Shown in pieces: positions 1-9,431 of a DNA stretch of 64,000 nucleotides (positions are counted from its first letter, which is position 1; every line of letters begins with the position of its first letter). The stretch is taken from assembly GCF_005280735.1 (NCBI RefSeq), contig NZ_CP040077.1:2480001-2544000 (forward strand). The letters are read 5' to 3'. The DNA is from Trinickia violacea. GTDB taxonomy: Bacteria > Pseudomonadota > Gammaproteobacteria > Burkholderiales > Burkholderiaceae. The notes below the pieces were generated by a model. It had not been told where the DNA came from. It did not search any database and was given only the letters and a program-made list of their open reading frames with translations. A program made the position numbers and the translations under genes.

Positions 1-186
1 GCCTCTGCCGGCGGCCATTACACGGTGACGATCGTCGCCGCGGCGTTTGCCGGCAAGGCCCGCGTGGCGCGGCACCGCTTGGTGTATGATGCGCTGGCCG
101 ATGCGATGCAGCGCGGCATCCATGCGCTTGCCATCATGGCTTATACGCCCGAGGAATTTGCCGCATTGTCCTCGACGTCGTCGTAG
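1..186 (+). CDS. BolA family protein (3' end only)
   Basis: The reading frame is open from the first base and ends at TAG (184-186), giving the last 61 residues of a protein cut by the window edge. The segment GGHYTVTIVAAAFAGKARVARHR, interrupted here as GGHYTV...KARVARHR, followed by LVYDALADAM and IHALAIMAYTPEEF, matches the class II KH-like fold of BolA/IbaG proteins, which partner monothiol glutaredoxins in iron-sulfur cluster handling. The HRLVYDAL stretch contains the conserved histidine region of the family. A peptidyl-prolyl isomerase gene follows 80 bp downstream on the same strand. Family assignment is good; the exact subgroup cannot be decided from the tail alone. Confidence 0.85.
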   Translation, partial: ASAGGHYTVTIVAAAFAGKARVARHRLVYDALADAMQRGIHALAIMAYTPEEFAALSSTSS

Positions 187-266
187 GTGCCACTCGCGAT
201 TTTGCTCGCTCCGTTGTCCGCTCAGTTGCCCCTCAGTCGCCCAATTAGGAACGTTAGGAACTTCCG

Positions 267-1046
267 ATGACCTTGAAGAAATCCCATCTCTGGGTACTGC
301 TCGCCGCCTTTGCGGCTGCGCCTGCTTTCGCACAGAACATCGCCGTCGTGAATGGCACGCCGATCCCCAAATCGCGCGCCGATGCGCTCGTCAGCCAGCT
401 CGTGAAGCAGGGTCAGCAAGACTCGCCGCAACTGCAGCAGGCCGTGCGCGAAGAACTGATCAACCGCGAAATCCTGATGCAGGAAGCGATCCGCGAAGGC
501 GTGCCGTCACAGGCGGACGTCAAGGCACAAGTCGCCGTCGCGCAGCAGACCGTCGTGCTGCGCGCGCTGATCGAGAAATTCGTGAAGGACAACACGCCGA
601 CCGACGCGGAAGTCAAAGCGCGCTATGACGACCTCGTGAAGCAAGCCGGCGGCCGCGAATACCACCTGCACCACATCCTCGTCGACAACGAGCAGCAGGC
701 GAAAGACCTGATCGCGAAGATCAAGGCCGGAGCGAGCTTCGAAGACCTCGCGAAACAATATTCGAAGGACCCGGGATCGGGCAAGAACGGCGGCGACCTC
801 GACTGGGCGAATCCGAATTCCTACGTGCCGGAATTCGCGGCAGCGGCGGAAAAGCTGCAGAAAGGCCAGATGACCGACCAGCCGGTGCATACGCAGTTCG
901 GTTGGCACGTCATTCGCGTCGACGATATTCGCGACATCGCTCCGCCGCCGCTCGATACGGTGAAGACGCAGATCGTCCAGCAGATTCAGCAGGAAAAGCT
1001 GCAGGCGTTCGAAGAAGGTCTGCGCAAGCAAGCGAAGGTTCAATAA
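267..1046 (+). CDS. Periplasmic PpiC-type (parvulin) peptidyl-prolyl cis-trans isomerase
   Basis: This 259-residue protein has a Sec signal peptide (MTLKKSHLWVLLAAFAAAPAFA, cleavage expected after residue 22) and a parvulin domain over about residues 130-225, recognisable from YHLHHILVDNEQQAKDL, the GGDLDWANP segment and the FGWHVIRVDDIR end. The helical N-terminal part resembles the chaperone region of PrsA/SurA-like foldases. It should help fold exported or outer-membrane proteins in the periplasm. A ribosome-binding AGGAA lies 7 bases before the ATG. It follows a bolA-like gene and is closed by an intrinsic terminator at 1070-1096. A second, membrane-anchored foldase (ppiD) lies at 12.7-14.6 kb. 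Confidence 0.92.
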   Translation: MTLKKSHLWVLLAAFAAAPAFAQNIAVVNGTPIPKSRADALVSQLVKQGQQDSPQLQQAVREELINREILMQEAIREGVPSQADVKAQVAVAQQTVVLRALIEKFVKDNTPTDAEVKARYDDLVKQAGGREYHLHHILVDNEQQAKDLIAKIKAGASFEDLAKQYSKDPGSGKNGGDLDWANPNSYVPEFAAAAEKLQKGQMTDQPVHTQFGWHVIRVDDIRDIAPPPLDTVKTQIVQQIQQEKLQAFEEGLRKQAKVQ

Positions 1047-1069
1047 CGTTTCGCTCGTTGCTGGAACAG

Positions 1070-1096
1070 AAAAAGCCACCCGAGGGTGGCTTTTTC
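1070..1096. terminator. Intrinsic terminator, probably bidirectional
   Basis: Seven-base-pair stem GCCACCC/GGGTGGC (1075-1081 and 1084-1090) with A5 on one side and T5 on the other. It lies between the converging isomerase gene (plus strand) and the acetyltransferase gene (minus strand), so it can serve both. Confidence 0.85.
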
Positions 1097-1124
1097 TATG
1101 CGCTGACGAATCGACGTGACGCGC

Positions 1125-1670
1125 TCAATCCGGATAGAACTCCCGGTGATAGCGCGCTTCACCCGTCGGCAGCGAAGCATCGGCGCCATCACCGCCCGCG
1201 AGACTCATCGCCATGAAGTACTCAGGGGGTACGCCGGGAAACACGATGCCTGGTTCGTGACGAAAGCCGAACCGTGTGTAGTACGCCGGATCGCCAAGCA
1301 CGACGCAGCTTCGAGCGCCCTGCTCCCGCACCGCCTCCAGACCCGCTTGAATCAACGCGCTGCCGATTCCTTGCCCTTGACACTCAGGGCAGACGGCCAC
1401 CGGCGCGAGCCCGACACACTTGCCCTCATCGCGCGAGCCGATCTGAACCGGCGAAAACGCAATGTAGCCAACGATCTTCCCGGCCAATTCGGCAACCAGC
1501 GAAACCGTCAGAGCGCCATCGTCGCGCAACGCGTCGACCAGCAGATGCTCGCGCCGATCGCTATGCGGTTCGTTCTCGAAGGCGGTGCGCACCACCTCCG
1601 AGATCGCGGCGCGATCGGCGGCGTCCGCAATACGCTCTGCGCGGATTTGCAGCGCGGCCCGATTCGACAC
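1125..1670 (-). CDS. GNAT family N-acetyltransferase (YhbS-like)
   Basis: About 181 residues. The central pattern CVGLAPVAVCPECQGQGIGSALIQ contains the acetyl-CoA pyrophosphate loop (Q-x-x-G-x-G: QGQGIG), and the downstream VLGDPAYYTRFGF is typical of predicted acetyltransferases of the YhbS group. The substrate is unknown. I chose the GTG at 1668-1670, five bases beyond the purL stop codon. A longer GTG start at 1718 is open but would overlap purL and add residues poor in family similarity. Neither start has a clear Shine-Dalgarno sequence. It is probably co-transcribed behind purL; both end at the terminator at 1070-1096. Confidence 0.8.
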   Translation of the reverse strand: MSNRAALQIRAERIADAADRAAISEVVRTAFENEPHSDRREHLLVDALRDDGALTVSLVAELAGKIVGYIAFSPVQIGSRDEGKCVGLAPVAVCPECQGQGIGSALIQAGLEAVREQGARSCVVLGDPAYYTRFGFRHEPGIVFPGVPPEYFMAMSLAGGDGADASLPTGEARYHREFYPD

Positions 1671-1675
1671 GCCGG

Positions 1676-4600
1676 TCAGCCGATCCAGCGGCGCGCGTTC
1701 TGGAACACACGTATCCACGGGCTCGCGTCACCCCAGCCTTCCGGATGCCAGCTCATCTGCAACGTGCGGTGCACGCGCTCCATGTGCGGCATCAGCACGC
1801 TGAAGCGGCCGTCCGGCGTCGTCACCGACGTAATGCCGGCCGGCGATCCGTTCGGATTGAACGGGTAGCGCTCGGTTGCCTGACCGCGATGATCGATGAA
1901 GCGCATCGCGATGTCGACACGCGCCGCATCGCCCTGCTGCGAGAAATCCGCGAAGCCTTCGCCGTGCGCGATCGCGACCGGAATGCGCGAGCCTTCCATG
2001 CCGGCAAAGAAGATCGACGGCGACTTCTGGACTTCGACGAACGAGAAGCGCGCCTCGAATTGCTCGGACTTGTTGCGCGTGAACTTCGGCCACGCTTCGG
2101 CGCCCGGAATGATCGACGCGAGGCTGCTCATCATCTGGCAGCCGTTGCAGATGCCGAGTGCGAACGTGTCCTTGCGGTCGAAGAAGGCGGCGAACATGTC
2201 GGCGAGCATCGGGTTGAAGCGGATCGTCTTCGCCCAGCCCTCGCCCGCGCCCAGCACATCGCCGTACGAGAAGCCACCGCACGCGACCGCGCCCGCAAAA
2301 TCGGCGAGCGTCGCACGGCCGGACAGCAAGTCGCTCATGTGGACGTCGTGGGCGTCGAAGCCGGCGCGATCGAACGCGTAGGCCGTCTCCAAGTGCGAGT
2401 TCACGCCTTGTTCGCGCAGGATCGCCACACGCGGGCGGGCACCCTTGCCAACGAACGGCGCGGCGACATCTTCATTCGCGTCGAACGTCAGATGCGGCGC
2501 GATGCCGGGGTCGTCCGCTTCGAGCAGTGCGTCGTATTCGGAGTCGGCGCAGGCCGGGTTGTCGCGCAGACGCGCGATACGCCAGCTCACCTCGCTCCAC
2601 GCGCGATGCAGTTCCGTGCGCGGCGCTTCGTAGATCTTCTTCGCATCGCGGTAAATCTCGATCGCGTCGCGCTCGTTCAGCTTGCCGATCACGTGCGAGC
2701 AGGCGCCGAGGCCATGCTCGCGCAGCACGCCGAGCACGGCGTCGCGATCCGCTGCGCGCACCTGAACGACTGCGCCCAGCTCTTCGGTGAAGAGCGCGCG
2801 AACCGTCAGATCCTCGCGGCGGCCGCTCGTCTGCTTCGCCCAATCCTTTGCATCGCCGTAGTCGAACTCGTGCTGCGAATCGAGCGTGAGCATATCGACG
2901 TTGAGCGACACGCCGACGTGCCCCGCGAACGCCATTTCGCAGACCGTCGCCCACAACCCGCCGTCGGAGCGGTCGTGATAGGCGAGCAGCTTGCCGTCGG
3001 CGTTGAGCGCCTGGATCGCCGCAAAGAAACGCTTGAGGTCTTCGGCATCGTCGACGTCCGGCACGCTATCGCCGACCTGCTGCGTCACCTGCGCGAGAAT
3101 GCTGCCGCCCAAGCGATGCTTGCCGCGTCCGAGGTCGATCGCGATCAGCGTCGTATCGCCGGCCACGCTCGGGCGCTGCAATTGCGGCGTCAAATGACGG
3201 CGTACGTCTTCGACCGGCGCGAATGCCGAGATGATCAGCGAAACGGGTGCGACGACTTCTTTCGCGACGCCTCGATCGTCCCACTTCGTCTTCATCGACA
3301 GCGAATCCTTGCCGACCGGGATGCTGATTCCGAGCGCCGGGCACAGCTCCATGCCGATCGCCTTCACGGTATCGAACAGCGCGGCGTCCTCGCCGGCGGT
3401 GCCGCACGCGGCCATCCAGTTCGCCGAGAGCTTGAGCTTGTCGAGCGATGCGATCGGCGCCGACGCGATGTTCGTCACCGCCTCGCCGACCGCCATGCGG
3501 CCCGAAGCGGGCGCGTCGATCACGGCGAGCGGCGTGCGCTCGGCCATCGTCATCGCTTCGCCGCGGAAGCCGACGTAGTCGGCGGCCGTGATCGCACAAT
3601 CCGCGACCGGTACTTGCCACGGGCCGACCATCTGGTCACGCGCCGTCGTGCCGCCCACCGAGCGGTCGCCGATCGTGATCAGGAACGACTTGCTGGCGAC
3701 AGTCGGGTGCTTCAAGACGGAAACCGCGACTTCCGACAGCGCGAGGCCCGTCACGTCGACCGGCTCGCGCTTGGCCGCGACGCGCTTCACGTCGCGATGC
3801 ATGCGCGGCGCCTTGCCGAGCAGCACTTCCATCGGCATATCGACGGGTTCCTGCTGGCCCTCGGCGTCGGCATCGACCAATTCCAATTGCCGGGCTTCGG
3901 TCGCCACGCCGACGACGGCCAGCGGACAGCGCTCGCGTTCGCAGATCGCTTCGAACATCGGCAGATCGGCGGGCGCAATCGCGAGCACATAGCGCTCCTG
4001 CGCTTCATTCGACCAGATCTCGCGCGGCGACAAACCGCTCTCTTCGAGCTGAACCTTGCGCAGTTCGAAGCGTGCGCCCTTGTTCGCTCCATCGACGAGT
4101 TCCGGGAACGCGTTCGACAAGCCGCCCGCGCCGACATCGTGGATGCTCAGAATCGGGTTTTTGTCGCCGAGCTGCCAGCACGAGTTGATCACTTCCTGCG
4201 CGCGCCGCTCGATCTCAGGGTTGCCGCGCTGGACCGAATCGAAGTCGAGTTCGGCGGTGTTCGTGCCGGTCGCCATCGAGCTCGCGGCGCCGCCGCCCAT
4301 GCCGATGCGCATGCCAGGGCCGCCGATCTGGATCAGGAGCGAGCCGGCAGGCAGGTCGTGCTTGTGCGTGTGCTGATCGGAGATATTGCCGATGCCGCCC
4401 GCAATCATGATCGGCTTGTGATAACCGCGCACCTGGCCGCCGACGTTCTGCTCGTAGACGCGGAAATAACCGCCGAGATTCGGCCGGCCGAATTCGTTGT
4501 TGAACGCGGCGCCGCCGAGCGGGCCGTCGATCATGATTTGCAGCGGCGAGGCGATGCGGTCCGGACGGCCGTAGGCGTCGTGCTGATCGGCGGGATTGCG

Positions 4601-5746
4601 CTGCGCCGGCGGGACTGCCGCATCGCGCGCGTTTTCCCACGCTTGGCGCGCCTCGGGCAGCTCGAGGTTCGAGACCGAGAAGCCCGTGAGGCCCGCTTTC
4701 GGACGCGCGCCACGGCCCGTCGCACCTTCGTCGCGGATCTCGCCGCCCGCGCCCGTTGCTGCGCCCGGGAACGGCGAAATCGCGGTCGGGTGATTGTGCG
4801 TCTCGACCTTCATCAGCGTGTGCGTGAGCTCGACGTGACGACCATAGCGCTCGCCCGGCTCGCCCGCCGCACCATTGGCTGCCGCCGCGCGCGGGAACCA
4901 GCGCTCCGCCATGCCGCCCGCCATGATCGCCGAGTTGTCCGAGTAGGCGACGATCGTGCCCTGCGGGTTCAGCTTCTCGGTGTTCTTGATCATCTGAAAC
5001 AGCGAGATGTCTTGCGGCTCGCCGTCGATCGTCCATTGCGCGTTGAAGATCTTATGGCGGCAGTGCTCGCTGTTGGCCTGCGCGAACATCATCAACTCGA
5101 CGTCGGTCGGATTGCGGCCGAGCTTGCCGAACGCATCGACCAGGTAGTCGATTTCGTCGTCCGCGAGCGCGAGGCCGAGTTCGGTGTTCGCCGCTTCGAG
5201 CGCGCCGCGTCCGCGCGCCAGGGTATCGACGGTCGAAAGCGGCTTCGCAGGCAGTTCGTCGAAGAGGTGCCGGGCATCGTCGCGCGAGGGCGCCACGCTT
5301 TCCGTCATGCGGTCATGCAGCGCCGCCGCCACGGCGGCGCGCGCCTCGTCGGAGAGCGCCTTCTTGCCGCCGAGCAAGCCGCTTTTCAGAATCACGGTGT
5401 ACTCGATCCCGCGCTCGATGCGGCGCAAATGCGTCAGACCGCAGTGATGGGCAATGTCGGTCGCCTTGCTCGCCCACGGCGACACCGTGCCGAAGCGCGG
5501 CACCACGAGGAAGGTTTCAGCCGCGCCGCGCTCGCTGCCCGCCTCGACCGGTGCGCCGTAGTGCATCAGAGCCTCGATCTTCGCGCTGTCTTCGCTCGTG
5601 AGCGTCTCGGACGAATTGACGAAGTGCAGATATTGGCCGCGAATGCCGACGATGTTGCTGTCGATTTTCGCAAGCGTTTCGAGAAGGCGGGTTTGACGGA
5701 AATCGGAAAGGGCCGAAGCGCCGGGGAAACACGAGAAGTGGGCCAT
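1676..5746 (-). CDS. purL: Phosphoribosylformylglycinamidine synthase (FGAM synthase, large single-chain form)
   Basis: A 1356-residue cytosolic enzyme that converts FGAR to FGAM with glutamine and ATP, the fourth step of purine synthesis. Length and layout are those of the proteobacterial single-chain form: N-terminal PurS-like and linker region, two PurM-like halves (THNHPTAISPFPGAATG around residues 315-335; VGKDSLSMKTKW later), and a C-terminal class I glutamine amidotransferase. In that last domain the nucleophile is Cys1200 (GICNGCQ), with His1334 and Glu1336 in the HPEG motif, so the catalytic triad is intact. The start MAHFSCFPG is the usual one. The gene is monocistronic or leads into the acetyltransferase 5 bases downstream. 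The long open frame on the opposite strand is a GC-codon shadow. Confidence 0.98.
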   Translation of the reverse strand: MAHFSCFPGASALSDFRQTRLLETLAKIDSNIVGIRGQYLHFVNSSETLTSEDSAKIEALMHYGAPVEAGSERGAAETFLVVPRFGTVSPWASKATDIAHHCGLTHLRRIERGIEYTVILKSGLLGGKKALSDEARAAVAAALHDRMTESVAPSRDDARHLFDELPAKPLSTVDTLARGRGALEAANTELGLALADDEIDYLVDAFGKLGRNPTDVELMMFAQANSEHCRHKIFNAQWTIDGEPQDISLFQMIKNTEKLNPQGTIVAYSDNSAIMAGGMAERWFPRAAAANGAAGEPGERYGRHVELTHTLMKVETHNHPTAISPFPGAATGAGGEIRDEGATGRGARPKAGLTGFSVSNLELPEARQAWENARDAAVPPAQRNPADQHDAYGRPDRIASPLQIMIDGPLGGAAFNNEFGRPNLGGYFRVYEQNVGGQVRGYHKPIMIAGGIGNISDQHTHKHDLPAGSLLIQIGGPGMRIGMGGGAASSMATGTNTAELDFDSVQRGNPEIERRAQEVINSCWQLGDKNPILSIHDVGAGGLSNAFPELVDGANKGARFELRKVQLEESGLSPREIWSNEAQERYVLAIAPADLPMFEAICERERCPLAVVGVATEARQLELVDADAEGQQEPVDMPMEVLLGKAPRMHRDVKRVAAKREPVDVTGLALSEVAVSVLKHPTVASKSFLITIGDRSVGGTTARDQMVGPWQVPVADCAITAADYVGFRGEAMTMAERTPLAVIDAPASGRMAVGEAVTNIASAPIASLDKLKLSANWMAACGTAGEDAALFDTVKAIGMELCPALGISIPVGKDSLSMKTKWDDRGVAKEVVAPVSLIISAFAPVEDVRRHLTPQLQRPSVAGDTTLIAIDLGRGKHRLGGSILAQVTQQVGDSVPDVDDAEDLKRFFAAIQALNADGKLLAYHDRSDGGLWATVCEMAFAGHVGVSLNVDMLTLDSQHEFDYGDAKDWAKQTSGRREDLTVRALFTEELGAVVQVRAADRDAVLGVLREHGLGACSHVIGKLNERDAIEIYRDAKKIYEAPRTELHRAWSEVSWRIARLRDNPACADSEYDALLEADDPGIAPHLTFDANEDVAAPFVGKGARPRVAILREQGVNSHLETAYAFDRAGFDAHDVHMSDLLSGRATLADFAGAVACGGFSYGDVLGAGEGWAKTIRFNPMLADMFAAFFDRKDTFALGICNGCQMMSSLASIIPGAEAWPKFTRNKSEQFEARFSFVEVQKSPSIFFAGMEGSRIPVAIAHGEGFADFSQQGDAARVDIAMRFIDHRGQATERYPFNPNGSPAGITSVTTPDGRFSVLMPHMERVHRTLQMSWHPEGWGDASPWIRVFQNARRWIG

Positions 5747-6123
5747 GGACTAGACGTGACGTCGATGAGTCGCGCGTGGGGGCGACGTGAGGCGAAAGGA
5801 AGACCGAGATTATACCTGGAAGTGGCCCCCGAAAAGCTGGCCGAATGGCCTAGGACGCGTGGCGCGACGCGGCTTGCCGGGCGGTCTCGAGCGCGCGGAC
5901 AACACCCCGGCGCCGCCGGCCGGCCCTGATCTCGACGCGCGTCGCCCCGCGCCGGGCGACGCGTGCACGCCACGCCCGCCGCCGTCCGCGCGACCGGCCG
6001 GGTGCGTTTGGCGGTATCATGCACGGCTTCATCCGTCGGCGCGCCACCTCGTGAGAGCGCCGCACGTCACGCGAACGCGGGAATCAGGAAGCGCGCCTCG
6101 CGCTCCTTCGCATCGAATCAGTC
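5747..6123. other. Intergenic region between divergent purL and the DadA-like gene
   Basis: The 377 bases between two divergent genes must hold both promoters. I see no convincing sigma-70 boxes, no tRNA and no supported small ORF. The GC-rich open frames here are read-throughs of neighbouring shadows. Confidence 0.5.
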
Positions 6124-7425
6124 ATGGATGTCATTGTCATTGGCGGCGGGATCGTCGGGGTCGCCACCGCATATCAGCTGCGCGCGGCTGGGCACCGCGT
6201 GTGCGTCGTCGAGCGCCACGCGACCGTCGCGCAAGGCGCGACCTACGGGCACGGCGGCGCGATGCTGCCGACACCGCTCGACGTCTGGTTCGGCCCGACC
6301 TTCATGCAAAGCCGGCGTGCCCCGAAAAGCGGCATCGTGTTCAAGCCTGGCTTCAACTCGGGCGCGCGCCGCTTCATGCGCCGGCTCGATCAATTGCAAG
6401 CGCCCGACGCGTTCCGCGAACACTGCCTGCGCCTGAAGCCGCTCATCGACGCATCGCGCGAGGCGATCGCCGATATCGAGAACCGCTTCAAGCTCGAATT
6501 CGAACAGCAAAGCGGTGTGCTGCACGTGGTGCGCCATCAGCGTGAATGGGAACAGCTGCAAAGCGCGCTCGACCTGCTGCGCGAATTCGAAATGCAACAT
6601 CATGTGCTGACGCCGGCCGAATGCGCGGCCGTCGAGCACTCGGTGCCGACCGAGCCCGAATTCGCGGGCGGCGTGCTGTTCGAGACCGAGCGCACGGCGA
6701 ACTGCCCGCTCTTCGCCAAGCTCGTCAAGCAGGTGCTCGACGAAAACGGCGGCGTCGAGTTCAAGTTCGGCCGCAGCGTCACGGCGATCCGTGTCGACAA
6801 TCAACGCGCTGCCGTCGAGCTCGCGCCCCGCGAAGGCGAGTCCGCACACTCGCGCGAGGTAGACGTGATCGCCGCGGACGCCATCGTCGTTGCCGCCGGT
6901 GCGGGCAGTCTCCCGCTCATCCAGCGGCTCGGGCTCGACTTGCCGCTGCACCCGTTGCGGCTGCACGCCCTGACCGCGCCGATCGCCTACGAAGAACGCG
7001 CGCCGCATCTGGCCGTCGTCGACGCGATCAAACGCATCACGATGTCGCGCATGAACCAGCGCCTGCGCATCGCGGGCGGCGCCGTGATGCAAGGCGTGCG
7101 GGAGAGCACCAAACCGCTTGCCGAACCGCTCACGAAAGCCGCCCTGACGCTCCTCGGCCAGGCCACGCACGACTGGATTCCCGGCGCCGCCAAAATTTCG
7201 GCGGCGCTCGCGTGGGAAGGCGTGAAGCTGCTCTCGCCGGACGGCCTGCCGGTGGTCGGACAAGCGTTGCATCCGCGGCTTTTCGTCAATTTCGGCCACG
7301 GGCCAGCCGGCTGGGGGCTCGCGTGCGGGTCTGCTAAAGTGGTGGCAGATCTTGTTTCCGGCAACGCGCCCAGCATGCCGCCCGATACGCTCGCGGCGCT
7401 CCGCCCCGATCGTTTCGCGAGCTGA
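6124..7425 (+). CDS. DadA-like FAD-dependent D-amino acid dehydrogenase family protein
   Basis: A 433-residue flavoprotein. The N-terminus MDVIVIGGGIVGVATAYQL is the FAD-binding GxGxxG Rossmann motif, and VERHATVAQGATYGHGG resembles the DadA signature. The C-terminal FVNFGHGPAGWGLACGSAKVVADL is the conserved FAD/substrate end of the DAO family. DadA enzymes oxidise D-amino acids to 2-oxo acids and pass electrons to the respiratory chain at the inner membrane. No alanine racemase gene (dadX), the usual partner of true dadA, is next to it, so the substrate may differ. It lies alone, 116 bp ahead of the NAD(P)HX repair gene on the same strand. Confidence 0.88.
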   Translation: MDVIVIGGGIVGVATAYQLRAAGHRVCVVERHATVAQGATYGHGGAMLPTPLDVWFGPTFMQSRRAPKSGIVFKPGFNSGARRFMRRLDQLQAPDAFREHCLRLKPLIDASREAIADIENRFKLEFEQQSGVLHVVRHQREWEQLQSALDLLREFEMQHHVLTPAECAAVEHSVPTEPEFAGGVLFETERTANCPLFAKLVKQVLDENGGVEFKFGRSVTAIRVDNQRAAVELAPREGESAHSREVDVIAADAIVVAAGAGSLPLIQRLGLDLPLHPLRLHALTAPIAYEERAPHLAVVDAIKRITMSRMNQRLRIAGGAVMQGVRESTKPLAEPLTKAALTLLGQATHDWIPGAAKISAALAWEGVKLLSPDGLPVVGQALHPRLFVNFGHGPAGWGLACGSAKVVADLVSGNAPSMPPDTLAALRPDRFAS

Positions 7426-7550
7426 CCGTGCGGTTTCGGCGGCAACCCGGCTCGCGGACCTGAGGCACCAGCCAGGTCCGGTCCGGGGGCACCCTGCTTC
7501 AACTGGGCCCAGCCGGAGGCGTTTTTCGCACGTGTCCCCGCTTGTCCCCG

Positions 7551-9155
7551 ATGGCGCCGCTCGACATGACCGCTACCGCTCCGCTCGATTCGGCTTCACA
7601 GCCGCTCCTGTCCCCTCACGACCGGCCCCTGCCGCTTTACACCGTCGCCGAACTTCGCGCGCTCGAAAAGGCAGCCGAAGCGGCACTTCCCGCGCACACG
7701 CTGATGGCGCGCGCCGGCGCGGCCGCCGCGCGTTTTCTCGCCGATCGCGCAACGCACGACGGCTCGTCGGCCGAACATCGCCCCATTTGGATCGTCGCCG
7801 GGCCGGGCAACAACGGTGGCGACGCGCTCGTTGCCGCAGCCGAGCTGCATCGCGCGGGCATCGCCGTAGAAGTGTTCATGCCTGTCGAAGTCAAGCCGGA
7901 CGACGCGCGCTGGGCGCTGAGCGTCGCGCGCGCGTCTGGGGTACCGATTTCGGCCGCACCGCCAGCGTCTTTCGATGCCTATGGCTGGCTGGTCGACGGG
8001 ATGTTCGGCATCGGCCTCGCTCGGCCGCTCGAAGGTGTGTTCGCGCAAGTGGCCGAGCGCCTGAGCGAACGCTCGCGGGCTTCCGGCCGCGTGCTGGCGC
8101 TGGACGTCCCTAGCGGCCTTGACAGCGACACCGGCAATGCAGTCGGCCCAGGCGCGGTTGTAACGGCCACCGAGACCATCACGTTCATCGGCGCGAAGCC
8201 GGGGCTCTACACGGCGTCAGGCCGCGATCTCGCGGGTGCGGTGACCGTCGCGCCGATCGGCCTCGACGTCGACCTGAACACGGGCGCGACCGGCCCGATC
8301 CGCCTGAATGCGCCGGCGCTCTTCGCCCCCTCTTTCCCCGCCCGCGCGCACGCCACCCACAAGGGCACGTTCGGCAGCCTGGCCGTCGTCGGCGGCGACA
8401 CCGGCATGTGCGGTGCACCGATCCTCGCTGCGCGCGCCGCGCTCTATACCGGCGCGGGCAAGGTGCACGTCGCGTTCATCGGCGTCGGCGGCCCGGCGTA
8501 CGATCCGCCGCATCCGGAGCTGATGCTGCACTCGGCCGACGCGCTGCGCCTCGACACAATGGACGCCCTCGCGATCGGCTGCGGCATGGGCGACACACGA
8601 CGCGCGGCCGAGGCGCTGGGCCGCGCGTTGCGTCTCGATGTGCCGAAGCTCATCGACGCCGATGCGCTCAATCTCGTCGCGCGCGAAGCGGAGCTGGCCG
8701 CCTGCGTTGCCGCTCGCGGCATGGCCGGCGACGCCTGCGTGCTGACGCCGCATCCGCTCGAAGCCGCGCGCCTCTTGGGATGCGACGCCGCGACGATCCA
8801 ACAAGACCGGCTCGCCGCCGCACGCGCGCTCGCGACCCGCTTTTCGAGCGTGATCGTGCTCAAAGGCGCGGGCACGGTGATCGCCGCGCCGGACGGCCGC
8901 GTCGCGATCAATCCGACGGGCAGCGCGGCGCTCGCGACGGGCGGCACGGGCGACGTGCTAGGCGGCATCATCGGCGCGCTGCTCGCGCAACGGCTGCCGC
9001 GGTACGAGGCGGCACTGGCGGGCGCCTATTTGCACGGCCTCGCCGCCGATACCCTGACCGAACGCGGGCAAGGCCCGGCGGGCCTCACGGCGGGCGAACT
9101 CGCGCCGGTCGTGCGTGAACTGCTCAATCGACTGATTTATTCGCGGCCCGCTTGA
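7551..9155 (+). CDS. nnr: Bifunctional NAD(P)H-hydrate epimerase / ADP-dependent NAD(P)H-hydrate dehydratase
   Basis: A 534-residue fusion of a YjeF_N epimerase domain (about residues 30-230, with GPGNNGGDALVAAAELHRAG) and a C-terminal ribokinase-like dehydratase domain (about 255-525, with GTFGSLAVVGGD, LTPHPLEAARL and the ATP-site segment GGTGDVLGG). The enzyme repairs hydrated NADH and NADPH: the first domain interconverts the R and S epimers, and the second dehydrates the S form using ADP. Start choice is uncertain: ATG at 7551 is used here, and ATG at 7566 is equally possible. Neither has a strong ribosome-binding site. The gene stands alone between the DadA-like gene and pgi. Confidence 0.95.
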   Translation: MAPLDMTATAPLDSASQPLLSPHDRPLPLYTVAELRALEKAAEAALPAHTLMARAGAAAARFLADRATHDGSSAEHRPIWIVAGPGNNGGDALVAAAELHRAGIAVEVFMPVEVKPDDARWALSVARASGVPISAAPPASFDAYGWLVDGMFGIGLARPLEGVFAQVAERLSERSRASGRVLALDVPSGLDSDTGNAVGPGAVVTATETITFIGAKPGLYTASGRDLAGAVTVAPIGLDVDLNTGATGPIRLNAPALFAPSFPARAHATHKGTFGSLAVVGGDTGMCGAPILAARAALYTGAGKVHVAFIGVGGPAYDPPHPELMLHSADALRLDTMDALAIGCGMGDTRRAAEALGRALRLDVPKLIDADALNLVAREAELAACVAARGMAGDACVLTPHPLEAARLLGCDAATIQQDRLAAARALATRFSSVIVLKGAGTVIAAPDGRVAINPTGSAALATGGTGDVLGGIIGALLAQRLPRYEAALAGAYLHGLAADTLTERGQGPAGLTAGELAPVVRELLNRLIYSRPA

Positions 9156-9431
9156 CGATCCTTTTGAACGCAGCGGCACGGCGCATGCTCCCCGTGCCAA
9201 GTGCACGCCGTTCACCATCGAGGCATGCGCGCCGACACACGACGCCGCTATACTGACCGACTGCGCCGTACATCGACCGCGTCCCGAGCCCGCGCTTCGG
9301 ACGCACGATCCATCCAAGCACGATCCAAGCACGAGAGCGTGCGCGGCGCAGCGCTGCTTCACGACGACGGACCGCGCGCCAAGCCGGATGCGCGGTCCTC
9401 CCTTCGAGCCCCTTCGTAAGACGGACAGTTT

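Noticed and set aside
1274..5929. A 1551-codon open frame on the plus strand opposite purL
   Set aside because: It is antisense to an intact, well-conserved purL. Its translation is Arg/Ala/Asp-rich without domain motifs, the usual by-product of GC-rich third positions.
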